From positions 1 through 5,093 of the forward strand of contig CANHVD010000487.1 of NCBI GenBank assembly GCA_947463775.1: 5,093 nt of DNA. The letters run 5' to 3'. The stretch comes from Planctomycetaceae bacterium. GTDB lineage: Bacteria > Planctomycetota > Planctomycetia > Planctomycetales > Planctomycetaceae. Of this stretch, positions 1-5,093 are shown piece by piece. The translations under genes and the position numbers were made by a program. The notes below the pieces were generated by a model. The model saw nothing but the letters and a program-made list of their open reading frames with translations, had not been told where the DNA came from and made no database searches. Numbering within the stretch: position 1 is the first letter of the stretch; every line of letters starts with the position of its first letter.

Positions 1-357
1 GCGATGCTGAGTCTGATTCGCGACGAGAATCCCTATCCGAAGCTGGAAACGACGAGTGCGATGCTGGCTGATGGTTTTCAAGCGGCAGCGGCAGAACATG
101 GAATTCCAGTCACTATTAATCGTGTCGGCAGTATGCTTACTGTGTTTCTCACATCGAACGGAGTCAGTGATCTGTCTTCGGCAACGGCGTCAGATACAGC
201 TCTATTTTCAAAGTGGTTTCATGGCTTGCTGAACCGGGGAGTGTATCTTCCTTGCAGCCAGTTCGAGGCCATGTTTGTCTCTGCGGTCCATACGTCAGAT
301 GATGTTGAGCAAACAATTCTCGCCGCCAATGCAGCCTTTGCATCGTTGAAAAGCTGA
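1..357 (+). CDS. hemL: Glutamate-1-semialdehyde 2,1-aminomutase, C-terminal part (5' end outside window)
   Basis: This is the last 118 codons of a PLP-dependent class III aminotransferase-fold enzyme. It converts glutamate-1-semialdehyde to 5-aminolevulinate in the cytoplasm, the last step of the C5 route to heme and other tetrapyrroles. The visible part matches the HemL C-terminal domain: NPYPKLETTSAMLADGF, then RVGSMLTVFLT, the block SDTALFSKWFHGLLNRGVYL followed by PCSQFEAMFVS, and a closing HTSDDVEQTI helix. The SQFEA..VS..HT pattern separates HemL from ornithine- and DAPA-type aminotransferases. Full-length HemL is about 425-430 residues, so roughly the last quarter is present; the PLP-binding lysine lies upstream of the window. 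The frame is open from base 1 and stops with TGA at 355-357. No gene follows closely, so hemL appears to end its transcription unit, probably at the hairpin at 507-548. Confidence 0.93.
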   Translation, partial: AMLSLIRDENPYPKLETTSAMLADGFQAAAAEHGIPVTINRVGSMLTVFLTSNGVSDLSSATASDTALFSKWFHGLLNRGVYLPCSQFEAMFVSAVHTSDDVEQTILAANAAFASLKS

Positions 358-768
358 CCAACAGTCTCGTTTTCGCGAGCCTTCAACGACATTTCCGGAC
401 TCGAGCGACTCTGTCGGCCCTCGACGGAGAAACGGTGACTGCGAACATCGTCCAGTGCGTGATATGTCACGCGTGAGGCTTTGTCTGAAGAATCCGAATG
501 TTCCAAACGCAGCGCGAACACGATCGGGACGCTGCGTGTTGATTTTTTGCAACAACTTCAGGCAGCGGGCCCCGTTGTCTCGTTTCTGTCCGGCAACAAT
601 GTTGCATAGACGGGACGGATGAAGCACGTTCACGCCATTAACTAGGGTTTCCGCTAAAAGTTAGGCGAAAAGTACGCCATTCAGACCTAAGTTTGGACAC
701 CTTCCAGGTCTACGCGACTTTGCGTAAATCCTCGCACTCATTCAAGATAACTTCGGAAAACTGTTTCG
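358..768. other. 411-base intergenic region without a convincing gene
   Basis: No reading frame here has coding character. The small plus frame starting at 464 is rich in Arg and Cys and matches nothing I recognise, and the minus frames that cross the region run antisense through hemL. The region holds three structured spots: a hairpin at 457-472 (GCGTGA, loop TATG, TCACGC), a terminator-like hairpin with a T-run at 507-548, and two overlapping weak stems at 652-678. I saw no well-spaced -35/-10 pair. The promoter of the sugar transferase must lie here or be read through from hemL. Confidence 0.6.
507..548 (+). terminator. Probable rho-independent terminator of hemL
   Basis: A perfect 8-bp stem, ACGCAGCG (507-514) with CGCTGCGT (530-537), encloses a 15-base loop and is followed by six T at 543-548. 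Allowing one bulged G at 538, the stem grows by two A-T pairs. The T-run starts five bases after the perfect stem. It lies about 150 bases after the hemL stop, farther than usual, and the loop is large, so an attenuator or the end of a small transcript are alternatives. Confidence 0.5.
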
Positions 769-1644
769 ATGCAGACAACGTCAGTTTTGGAACGCCCGAG
801 AGAAGTCCGCCCGGTCGCAGACACGATGACCGAGCAGACTCAGAACTTCTCAAGCCTTGTAGCGCAGCACACGGTCGATCTTCCGGGTACAGAATGGCTC
901 ACGCGAATCCCGCTGACATCTCCTCGGGAAAACGCGAGATGCCTGTCTCTGACTCACCGATTTATGAAGCGTGCATTTGATATCGCGTGCGCGATAACTC
1001 TGGTCATTCTGACATCGCCGCTTCTGCTTATGGCGGCCATTCTTGTCAAACTGACATCACCGGGACCTGTAATCTACTCACAGACTCGCGTCGGTTTGAA
1101 TCTTCGAACAAAGAAGAAAAAAGATCGTCGTGAACAGGCACAAAGTCTTGCTGCTGATCATTCCGACCGCCGCAAGCCTGGTCGTGATCGCCGCGAGTTG
1201 AGTAACTATGGTCGCCCATTCACGATCTACAAGTTTCGCACAATGCGAACCGACGCCGAACGCAACGGGGCTCAGTTTGCCAAACAGGGTGACGCAAGAA
1301 TCACATCAATTGGACGGTTTCTTCGCAGAACGCGAATTGATGAACTGCCACAACTCTGGAATATCCTCAAGGGCGACATGTCTCTGATTGGACCACGTCC
1401 GGAGCGTCCTGAATTCATGATGAAGCTTCAGGAACAAATCCCGAACTTCATCGACCGATTGGGACTGAAGCCCGGATTGACCGGTATCGCGCAAGTCGTC
1501 AACGGATATGACAACGAACTGGAAGGCTTTCGCCGCAAAGTGTCTTACGACCTGCTCTATCTGCAAAATTGCAGTGTCTGGAACGACATTAAGATCCTGT
1601 TCCGAACAGTGCGCGTGGTCATTACAGGTGAGGGTGCTTTGTAA
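769..1644 (+). CDS. Membrane-anchored sugar-1-phosphate transferase (bacterial sugar transferase family)
   Basis: This 291-residue protein belongs to the monotopic phosphoglycosyl transferases (PF02397; PglC/WcaJ/WbaP type). Family members move a sugar-1-phosphate from a nucleotide sugar to undecaprenyl phosphate on the cytoplasmic face of the inner membrane, starting exopolysaccharide, O-antigen or glycoprotein-glycan assembly. Residues 1-65 form an extension without a recognised domain. MKRAFDIACA (66-75) begins the hydrophobic re-entrant helix, with the kinking Ser-Pro at 83-84. FTIYKFRTM is at 151-159, the catalytic Asp-Glu pair at 191-192 (RIDELPQLWNIL), GDMSLIGPRPERPE at 202-215, and KPGLTGIAQV at 234-243. 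It is the short form, lacking the polytopic N-terminal domain of WcaJ. An unusual charged insert spans about 113-148. The ATG at 769 has only a weak GGA 11 bases upstream; ATG 826 and ATG 964 are alternatives, but codons 1-65 look coding. The sugar cannot be told from sequence, and no glycosyltransferases adjoin it. Confidence 0.9.
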   Translation: MQTTSVLERPREVRPVADTMTEQTQNFSSLVAQHTVDLPGTEWLTRIPLTSPRENARCLSLTHRFMKRAFDIACAITLVILTSPLLLMAAILVKLTSPGPVIYSQTRVGLNLRTKKKKDRREQAQSLAADHSDRRKPGRDRRELSNYGRPFTIYKFRTMRTDAERNGAQFAKQGDARITSIGRFLRRTRIDELPQLWNILKGDMSLIGPRPERPEFMMKLQEQIPNFIDRLGLKPGLTGIAQVVNGYDNELEGFRRKVSYDLLYLQNCSVWNDIKILFRTVRVVITGEGAL

Positions 1645-1678
1645 GATTTGCCTGTCACTTTATCGCAACCAGTAAAGC

Positions 1679-1720
1679 AGAAAGACGCCAACCAAAAATG
1701 GTTGGCGTCTTTCTATTTGT
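1679..1720. terminator. Strong bidirectional terminator between convergent genes
   Basis: A perfect 16-bp stem (1679-1694 with 1699-1714) closes on an AAAA loop. The arms begin with A-rich and end with T-rich sequence (AGAAAGACGCC.../...GGCGTCTTTCT), followed by ATTTGTAAT, so a U-rich end forms on either strand. It sits 34 bases after the sugar transferase stop and 30 bases beyond the stop of the minus-strand gene at 1745, and can end transcription from both. By position and quality this is the clearest regulatory element in the window. Confidence 0.92.
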
Positions 1721-1744
1721 AATATTCCCCGACCGGCTCTCAGA

Positions 1745-2356
1745 CTACGGTGAAGCAACCTGGGCTGGCGGATCTTCGTTATGTTCATGAATTGCGATGG
1801 CCACCCCAGTCGCAGCAGCACCGATTACTGCCAGGGCCACGACGTCCATGAGACCAAAGCCAGAACTTGGCTGGTTATAGTTGTCGTAGTAAGGATCATA
1901 ATAGTGTTCGTAGGCCTGGCCCCGAACAATCTCTTCGCTGGCTGCAACCACAAACCCATCCACGGCACCGGACGGAGCTGTCCCGTTTTTCCAAAGTCGT
2001 ACAGATGAATTCATAGATCCCACAGAAATTTCGTGGGCTCCGCCCCGAACTCCAGTGATCAGGAAATCTCCTTCGGTACCAGTCGTCGTACGAGCAATCG
2101 TGGTCCCTTCGAACTTCAGTTCAATCTGAGCGTTCTCTACGGGTCTCTGGTCCGAGGTAAACACTTTGCCACGCAACGCCCCGTCGGCTTGCAATTCGAC
2201 ATCACGAGCAATCCTTGCTCGCTCGATAGCAACACCGCTGTCAGAGGCAGATCTTCCAGCACGGTCGTTATCGAAAGCAAAAGCCGTGTTGGAGATCAGG
2301 ATCCCAAAGCATACCGCGATGCTGGCGGCTTTGTTCAATGATGAGTACTTTCGCAT
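1745..2356 (-). CDS. Secreted/membrane-anchored protein with one carboxypeptidase-regulatory-like domain
   Basis: This 203-residue protein has a clear signal peptide (basic MRKYSSLNK, hydrophobic 10-22, likely cleavage after NTAFA at 27). Residues about 52-113 form one carboxypeptidase-regulatory-like/CNA-B-type beta-sandwich: DVELQADGALRGKV, then RPVENAQIELKFEGTTIA, TTGTEGDFLITGVRGG and HEISVG. It continues with VRLWKNGTAPSGA and EEIVRGQ (141-147), a Tyr-rich linker YEHYYDPYYDNY (149-160), a hydrophobic helix at about 169-189, and a short acidic tail. I know this arrangement as a recurrent planctomycete protein type of unknown function; that is recall, not a search. It probably lies in the cell envelope, anchored by the C-terminal helix, with the sandwich serving in binding or structure; no catalytic residues are visible. 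ATG at 2354-2356 is preceded by AAAAGG (plus coordinates 2367-2372) at 10 bases, and the stop is TAG. It converges on the sugar transferase; a functional link is unproven. Confidence 0.82.
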   Translation of the reverse strand: MRKYSSLNKAASIAVCFGILISNTAFAFDNDRAGRSASDSGVAIERARIARDVELQADGALRGKVFTSDQRPVENAQIELKFEGTTIARTTTGTEGDFLITGVRGGAHEISVGSMNSSVRLWKNGTAPSGAVDGFVVAASEEIVRGQAYEHYYDPYYDNYNQPSSGFGLMDVVALAVIGAAATGVAIAIHEHNEDPPAQVASP

Positions 2357-2383
2357 CTCTTTGAGACCTTTTCATTAATGTCA

Positions 2384-2409
2384 GTCGCCGTCGATCGACG
2401 CATTGCGAC
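2384..2409. repeat. Nested inverted repeat upstream of the secreted-protein gene
   Basis: CGTCGATCGACG at 2389-2400 is a perfect 12-bp palindrome. It is flanked by a second pair of arms, GTCGC at 2384-2388 and GCGAC at 2405-2409. It lies 28-53 bases upstream of the minus-strand ATG at 2356, a suitable place for an operator or a 5' leader hairpin. A lone 12-bp palindrome is expected about once by chance in 5 kb; the second arms and the location make it a little more notable. Confidence 0.4.
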
Positions 2410-2761
2410 AGCTACGACTCGTTGGGCAGCCCTCAGGCATCCCATACCCCCCGAACACAAATAGCCCGGGAAAGACCGATCGTTGAAAATCGCACTTGAT
2501 CGATTCATCGACAAAGGCAGAAAGAGTGCTACATTCGGAACAGCCAGAAAAAACAGATTCCGCAGAAAAACCCGGACCGGCAGTTTTCGCGGAAATGGTC
2601 CAAGGCGGAGCTTTTCCATGGGCAAGCTGAGTTGACGAAGCCAAGGACACTCCGAGAGATTTTCCTCTCACCCGAACTCAGTGGCGAACTTGACCGAGCA
2701 TCGAATACCCCTGACGATACCTTCTTCACTCACCCTGTCTTCATTCAATGGTTTCCGCTCG

Positions 2762-2770
2762 AGGAAGGAG
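2762..2770 (+). promoter_or_regulatory. Shine-Dalgarno site pointing to a TTG start at 2777
   Basis: AGGAAGGAG is followed by a 6-base spacer and an in-frame TTG at 2777. It is the best Shine-Dalgarno match I saw next to any start in the window. The upstream in-frame GTG at 2681 has no such site. The 32 codons between them contain codons uncommon in the rest of the gene (two ATA, one AGG) and do not resemble the family. Confidence 0.6.
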
Positions 2771-2776
2771 CTTGCG

Positions 2777-3847
2777 TTGGTTGTTCCCATTGGCCGAGGC
2801 GCGGCTGATAATCCGGCAAACCGGTTTCTACCGATTCTTGTGGAGGCCGATTACGAGCAGATGGAGTTCGACGACGACTTCCGGTCGGAGCTCGAACGCC
2901 CCAGGACAATGTATTTCGATGACACATCACGGACGATCATTTCAGAAAACGACAGCCCGGATGTCCCCTTTCAATACAGCTTGAATCCGTACCGTGGTTG
3001 TTTGCACGGATGCAGCTACTGTTACGCTCGCCCATCGCACGAGTACCTTGGGTTCAGCGCGGGGCTTGACTTTGAAACTACGATCCTGGTGAAACGGAAT
3101 GCCGCTTCATTGTTTCGCGACTGGCTGACTCGACCAAAATACGAATGCCAGGCAGTCATGCTCTCCGGTATTACGGACTGTTACCAGCCCGTCGAACGTA
3201 AACTGCAGATTACTCGACAGTGCATTGAGGTCGCCCGCGAAGCTCGACAGCCCATTTCCATAATCACTAAGAACTCCTTGATTACACGAGACATTGACCT
3301 GCTTCGCGAACTGGCGGATCAGGGATTGTGTCGAGCTGCCATCAGTATCAACAGTCTGGATCAATCACTGACAAAACGGCTGGAGCCTGCCTGCACCGCT
3401 CCGGCGGGGCGTGTTGAGGCGATCTCTCGTCTGTCGTCTGCCGGCATCCCAGTCCACGCCATGATTGCTCCGATTATCCCGGGGATTAATGATCATGAAA
3501 TCCCTTCTGTGCTGAAGGCGGTTGCGGAGGCAGGAGCTAAATCGGCCAGCTTCATTATGATTCGACTGCCACTAACGGTAGAAACTGTTTTTCTGGATTG
3601 GCTGAAACGTCATCATCCGACTCATGCCGCCAAAGTAGAGTCTCGCCTGAGAGCTATTCGTGAAGGAAAGCTGAATCAGAGCGAGTTCGGAGTTCGCATG
3701 CGAGGAACCGGGCCAATTGCCGACCAGATCAGCGCCCTATTCAATCTGCATCGAAAACGCTGTGGGCTGACCGAAACATTGCCCGCGTTGAGAACAGACC
3801 TCTTCAGACCTCCTCGAACATCCGGCGGTCAGCAGCATCTTTTCTGA
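2777..3847 (+). CDS. PA0069-family radical SAM protein
   Basis: This 356-residue protein is a radical SAM enzyme of the PA0069 family, distantly like spore photoproduct lyase; I know of no established substrate. From the TTG start, GRGAADNPANRF lies at 6-17, and TSRTIISENDSPDVPF leads into SLNPYRGCLHGCSYCYARP. Cys75, Cys79 and Cys82 form the CxxxCxxC site expected to bind the 4Fe-4S cluster that cleaves SAM. Next come HEYLGFSAGLDFE (88-100), SGITDCYQPVER (130-141), ITKNSLITRDIDLL (163-176), and barrel strands IPVHAMIAPIIPGIND and SASFIMIRLPL. GVRMRGTGPIADQI is near the end, and the C-terminus is GGQQHLF. The frame also allows GTG 2681 (388 residues). I prefer TTG 2777 because of its strong Shine-Dalgarno site and because family members, as I recall them, start a few residues before GRGA. 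It is likely cytoplasmic. The phosphoesterase follows on the same strand after 143 bases. The family call is very secure; the start is less so. Confidence 0.92.
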   Translation: MVVPIGRGAADNPANRFLPILVEADYEQMEFDDDFRSELERPRTMYFDDTSRTIISENDSPDVPFQYSLNPYRGCLHGCSYCYARPSHEYLGFSAGLDFETTILVKRNAASLFRDWLTRPKYECQAVMLSGITDCYQPVERKLQITRQCIEVAREARQPISIITKNSLITRDIDLLRELADQGLCRAAISINSLDQSLTKRLEPACTAPAGRVEAISRLSSAGIPVHAMIAPIIPGINDHEIPSVLKAVAEAGAKSASFIMIRLPLTVETVFLDWLKRHHPTHAAKVESRLRAIREGKLNQSEFGVRMRGTGPIADQISALFNLHRKRCGLTETLPALRTDLFRPPRTSGGQQHLF

Positions 3848-3942
3848 GTCCCGAGTTTCCAAATTAGTCTTTGAGTCTGACCAGAGAAACAACCGACTGA
3901 CTGTGGGACGAACGCTTCGCAAAAGGTATTCTTCAGGACAAC

Positions 3943-3956
3943 CAGTCCCGGGACTG
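3943..3956. repeat. 14-bp perfect palindrome ahead of the phosphoesterase gene
   Basis: CAGTCCCGGGACTG is a perfect palindrome with no loop, 34 bases before the TTG at 3991 and 95 bases after the radical SAM stop. A loopless palindrome is shaped for a dimeric DNA-binding protein rather than a hairpin, and no T-run follows, so a terminator is unlikely. A perfect 14-mer is expected about 0.3 times by chance in 5 kb, so this is suggestive only. Confidence 0.4.
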
Positions 3957-3990
3957 CGTTTATCAGCTCAGAAATCTCCATCACGGACCT

Positions 3991-4872
3991 TTGCATAGTT
4001 CTGCAAAGACGATCGAAAGTCATGACTCTGTGGACGAATCGGAGAAACCAGAACTGACCCTTCTGCAGATATCGGATCTGCATTTTGGACCGCCCTATCG
4101 AGAAGAGGCTGGTGAGGCTGTTCTGCGTCTGGCCAATAAATCAGCTATTGATGCCATCATCGTCAGTGGCGATCTGACACAGCGTGCAAAGCGGGAGCAA
4201 TTTGAGGCGGCTCGAGATTTTCTGTCGCGTCTGCCTTCGGTACCACAATTGGTCATTCCGGGAAACCACGATGTGCCGCTCTATCGTTTCTTTGAGCGGA
4301 TGCTGACTCCCCATGGTCTTTATCAAAAGATCATCTCTTCGGAACTGAATCCCGTGTTGAAAGTTGGCAAAGCGATCATCGCAGGAATCGATTCGACGTC
4401 GCCACACACGGCGATTAGTAATGGTAGGATCTTTCGACGTCAACTTGAGACAGTCGCAGAGCTGTTCCGCAATGCTCCCGCCGATGCGATTCGAATTGTG
4501 GTGGCTCATCATCCGTTTGTTCCGGCTCCGGATTGCCTGCGCGACAAACGAGTGCAACGAGCAGTCCGAGCCATGAAGATCTTCGGGGAACTGAATATCG
4601 AACTGGTGCTGGGCGGACATCTGCACCGCGCCTACGCCGGTGAATCATCGGACTTTTATCCAGCCATGCCTCGCGATCGAAGCATTCGAATTGTGCACTG
4701 TGGGACGACGACCTCAAGACGCGGACGAGGCAGAGAAGCCGGCAGAAATTCGCTGAACCTGATCGAGTTCAGAAAACAGACACTAACAGTGTCTCACTTT
4801 CTTTTCCGGGATGAGTCGCAATCATTTACTGTTGAAAGTCGCCATATCTTCCAGAGGCGACAACAACCATAG
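3991..4872 (+). CDS. Calcineurin-like metallophosphoesterase (CpdA-like)
   Basis: This 293-residue protein is a metallophosphoesterase (PF00149 fold) of the class III phosphodiesterase/CpdA type. Such enzymes use two metal ions to hydrolyse phosphodiesters or phosphomonoesters; some cleave cyclic AMP, but substrates vary widely. All five motifs are present and intact: ISDLHFG (Asp29, His31), VSGDLTQ (Asp61), IPGNHDVP (Asn92, His93), VVAHHPF (His173) and LGGHLHR (His210, His212). No signal peptide or membrane helix is seen, so it is probably cytoplasmic. The tail from about 213 carries HCGTTTSRRGRGREAG and ends in strands NLIEF and LTVSHFLF. The start is uncertain: no ATG or GTG lies upstream of 3991 in frame, TTG 3991 has only a weak GGA, and GTG 4030 would give 280 residues while keeping the domain whole. 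It is co-directional with the radical SAM gene, but the 143-base gap with a palindrome suggests separate control. Confidence 0.9.
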   Translation: MHSSAKTIESHDSVDESEKPELTLLQISDLHFGPPYREEAGEAVLRLANKSAIDAIIVSGDLTQRAKREQFEAARDFLSRLPSVPQLVIPGNHDVPLYRFFERMLTPHGLYQKIISSELNPVLKVGKAIIAGIDSTSPHTAISNGRIFRRQLETVAELFRNAPADAIRIVVAHHPFVPAPDCLRDKRVQRAVRAMKIFGELNIELVLGGHLHRAYAGESSDFYPAMPRDRSIRIVHCGTTTSRRGRGREAGRNSLNLIEFRKQTLTVSHFLFRDESQSFTVESRHIFQRRQQP

Positions 4873-4952
4873 CGGGGTCGCTGAATGTGCGGGAACTTGA
4901 TAGCAGCACAGATCTCGACAGTGCGCAGAATCAATACTGCAAACAAGAATGA

Positions 4953-4978
4953 ACAGAGAGGCGTTGTCGCCTCTCTGT
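4953..4978. terminator. Terminator hairpin between convergent genes
   Basis: A perfect 11-bp stem, ACAGAGAGGCG (4953-4963) with CGCCTCTCTGT (4968-4978), closes on TTGT. It lies 80 bases after the phosphoesterase stop and 54 bases beyond the stop of the minus-strand gene at the right edge. Read on the minus strand it is followed by TTCATTCTTGTTT, a fair U-rich tail; on the plus strand no T-run follows. It therefore best serves the minus-strand gene, with possible help in ending the plus-strand transcript. Confidence 0.65.
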
Positions 4979-5032
4979 AGATTAACAAGAACGTCAATTC
5001 AGACCTTAAGCGGTTTCTGCTATTCGTTACTG

Positions 5033-5093
5033 TTACTTTGCCTGTCGAAGCTCCTCGACGGCTTTCCGCAGCTCGTTCAGCTCGGAACGCAGA
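5033..5093 (-). CDS. C-terminal end of a minus-strand gene ending in a coiled coil (5' part outside window)
   Basis: Read on the minus strand, 5093 to 5033 gives 19 codons and a TAA stop: LRSELNELRKAVEELRQAK. Leucine and valine at heptad-like spacing (L1, L5, L8, V12, L15) within Glu/Lys/Arg-rich sequence form a clear amphipathic coiled-coil end. The other frames here give Ser/Arg-rich strings with no such pattern. A terminator hairpin follows at a sensible distance. The piece is too short to name the protein; many unrelated proteins end this way. Confidence 0.6.
   Translation of the reverse strand, partial: LRSELNELRKAVEELRQAK

Larger units (their letters stand above)
2357..2776. other. Divergent intergenic region (about 320-420 bases)
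   Basis: This is the space between the divergent starts of the secreted-protein gene (minus) and the radical SAM gene (plus). It must hold both promoters unless the genes are otherwise driven, but I could not find a -35/-10 pair with good spacing on either strand. It contains a nested inverted repeat at 2384-2409 and AT-rich patches around 2483-2512 and 2547-2570. Minus-strand frames that cross it overlap one another and are unlike any family I know, so I call it non-coding. Its length depends on the radical SAM start: 324 bases if GTG 2681 is used, 420 if TTG 2777 is used. Confidence 0.55.

Noticed and set aside
464..622. Small plus-strand frame of about 52 codons in the hemL-to-transferase spacer
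   Set aside because: Its composition (many Arg, Cys and Asn) is not protein-like, and it runs through the hairpin and T-run of the probable terminator.
219..633. Two overlapping minus-strand frames (219-521 and 295-633) across the hemL end and the spacer
   Set aside because: They overlap each other and hemL, are Arg/Ser/Cys-rich, lack a ribosome-binding site and cross the probable terminator.
684..710. GACCT...AGGTC inverted pair before the sugar transferase
   Set aside because: Only 5-bp arms with a 17-base gap; expected often by chance.
2381..2729. Three overlapping minus-strand frames in the divergent spacer, one with a hydrophobic N-terminal stretch
   Set aside because: They occupy different frames over the same bases, resemble no known family and lack convincing ribosome-binding sites. 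The hydrophobic stretch comes from A-rich plus-strand sequence read in reverse.
3897..3932. Possible promoter before the phosphoesterase (CTGACT and TATTCT)
   Set aside because: The spacer would be 24 bases, too long for a housekeeping promoter, and the -35 match is poor.
4141..4626. 161-codon open frame on the minus strand inside the phosphoesterase gene
   Set aside because: It lies wholly antisense to a gene with all five metallophosphoesterase motifs, matches no family I recognise and is rich in Arg, His, Cys and Gln, as expected of a shadow frame.
520..4682. Several CGATCG sites (about five) across the window
   Set aside because: This is only modestly above the roughly one expected. They have no regular spacing and no extended consensus such as the cyanobacterial HIP1 octamer, so they are not treated as a repeat family.

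Overview
The window looks like ordinary chromosomal DNA from a planctomycete. The clearest pointer is the minus-strand gene at 1745-2356: a signal peptide, one carboxypeptidase-regulatory-like beta-sandwich repeat ending in a VRGQ-type motif, and a C-terminal membrane helix. I associate this layout with planctomycete genomes. Moderate GC content, long spacers, few strong Shine-Dalgarno sites and a sugar transferase with a charged insert fit the same view. The taxonomic call is inference; there is no rRNA or other marker here.

Layout from left to right: the 3' end of hemL (tetrapyrrole synthesis, plus strand); a 411-base spacer with a probable terminator and further hairpins; a membrane-anchored sugar-1-phosphate transferase gene (plus); a very strong bidirectional terminator between convergent genes; a gene for a secreted or membrane-anchored protein (minus); a 420-base divergent region (324 bases if the earliest possible start is used) with a nested inverted repeat; a PA0069-family radical SAM gene (plus); a 143-base spacer with a 14-bp perfect palindrome; a CpdA-like metallophosphoesterase gene (plus); a terminator hairpin; and, at the right edge, the last 19 codons of a minus-strand gene ending in a coiled coil.

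The genes do not form one obvious pathway. HemL serves heme synthesis. The sugar transferase would start lipid-linked glycan assembly at the inner membrane, probably for exopolysaccharide or O-antigen. The radical SAM protein and the phosphoesterase are co-directional and might be co-transcribed, but the spacer between them argues against tight coupling.

I found no mobile element, CRISPR array, tRNA, rRNA or defence locus, and nothing that convincingly amounts to a new system. The points most worth a second look are the clamp-binding-like C-terminus of the radical SAM protein, the palindrome ahead of the phosphoesterase, the charged insert in the sugar transferase, and the Shine-Dalgarno site that moves the radical SAM start downstream.
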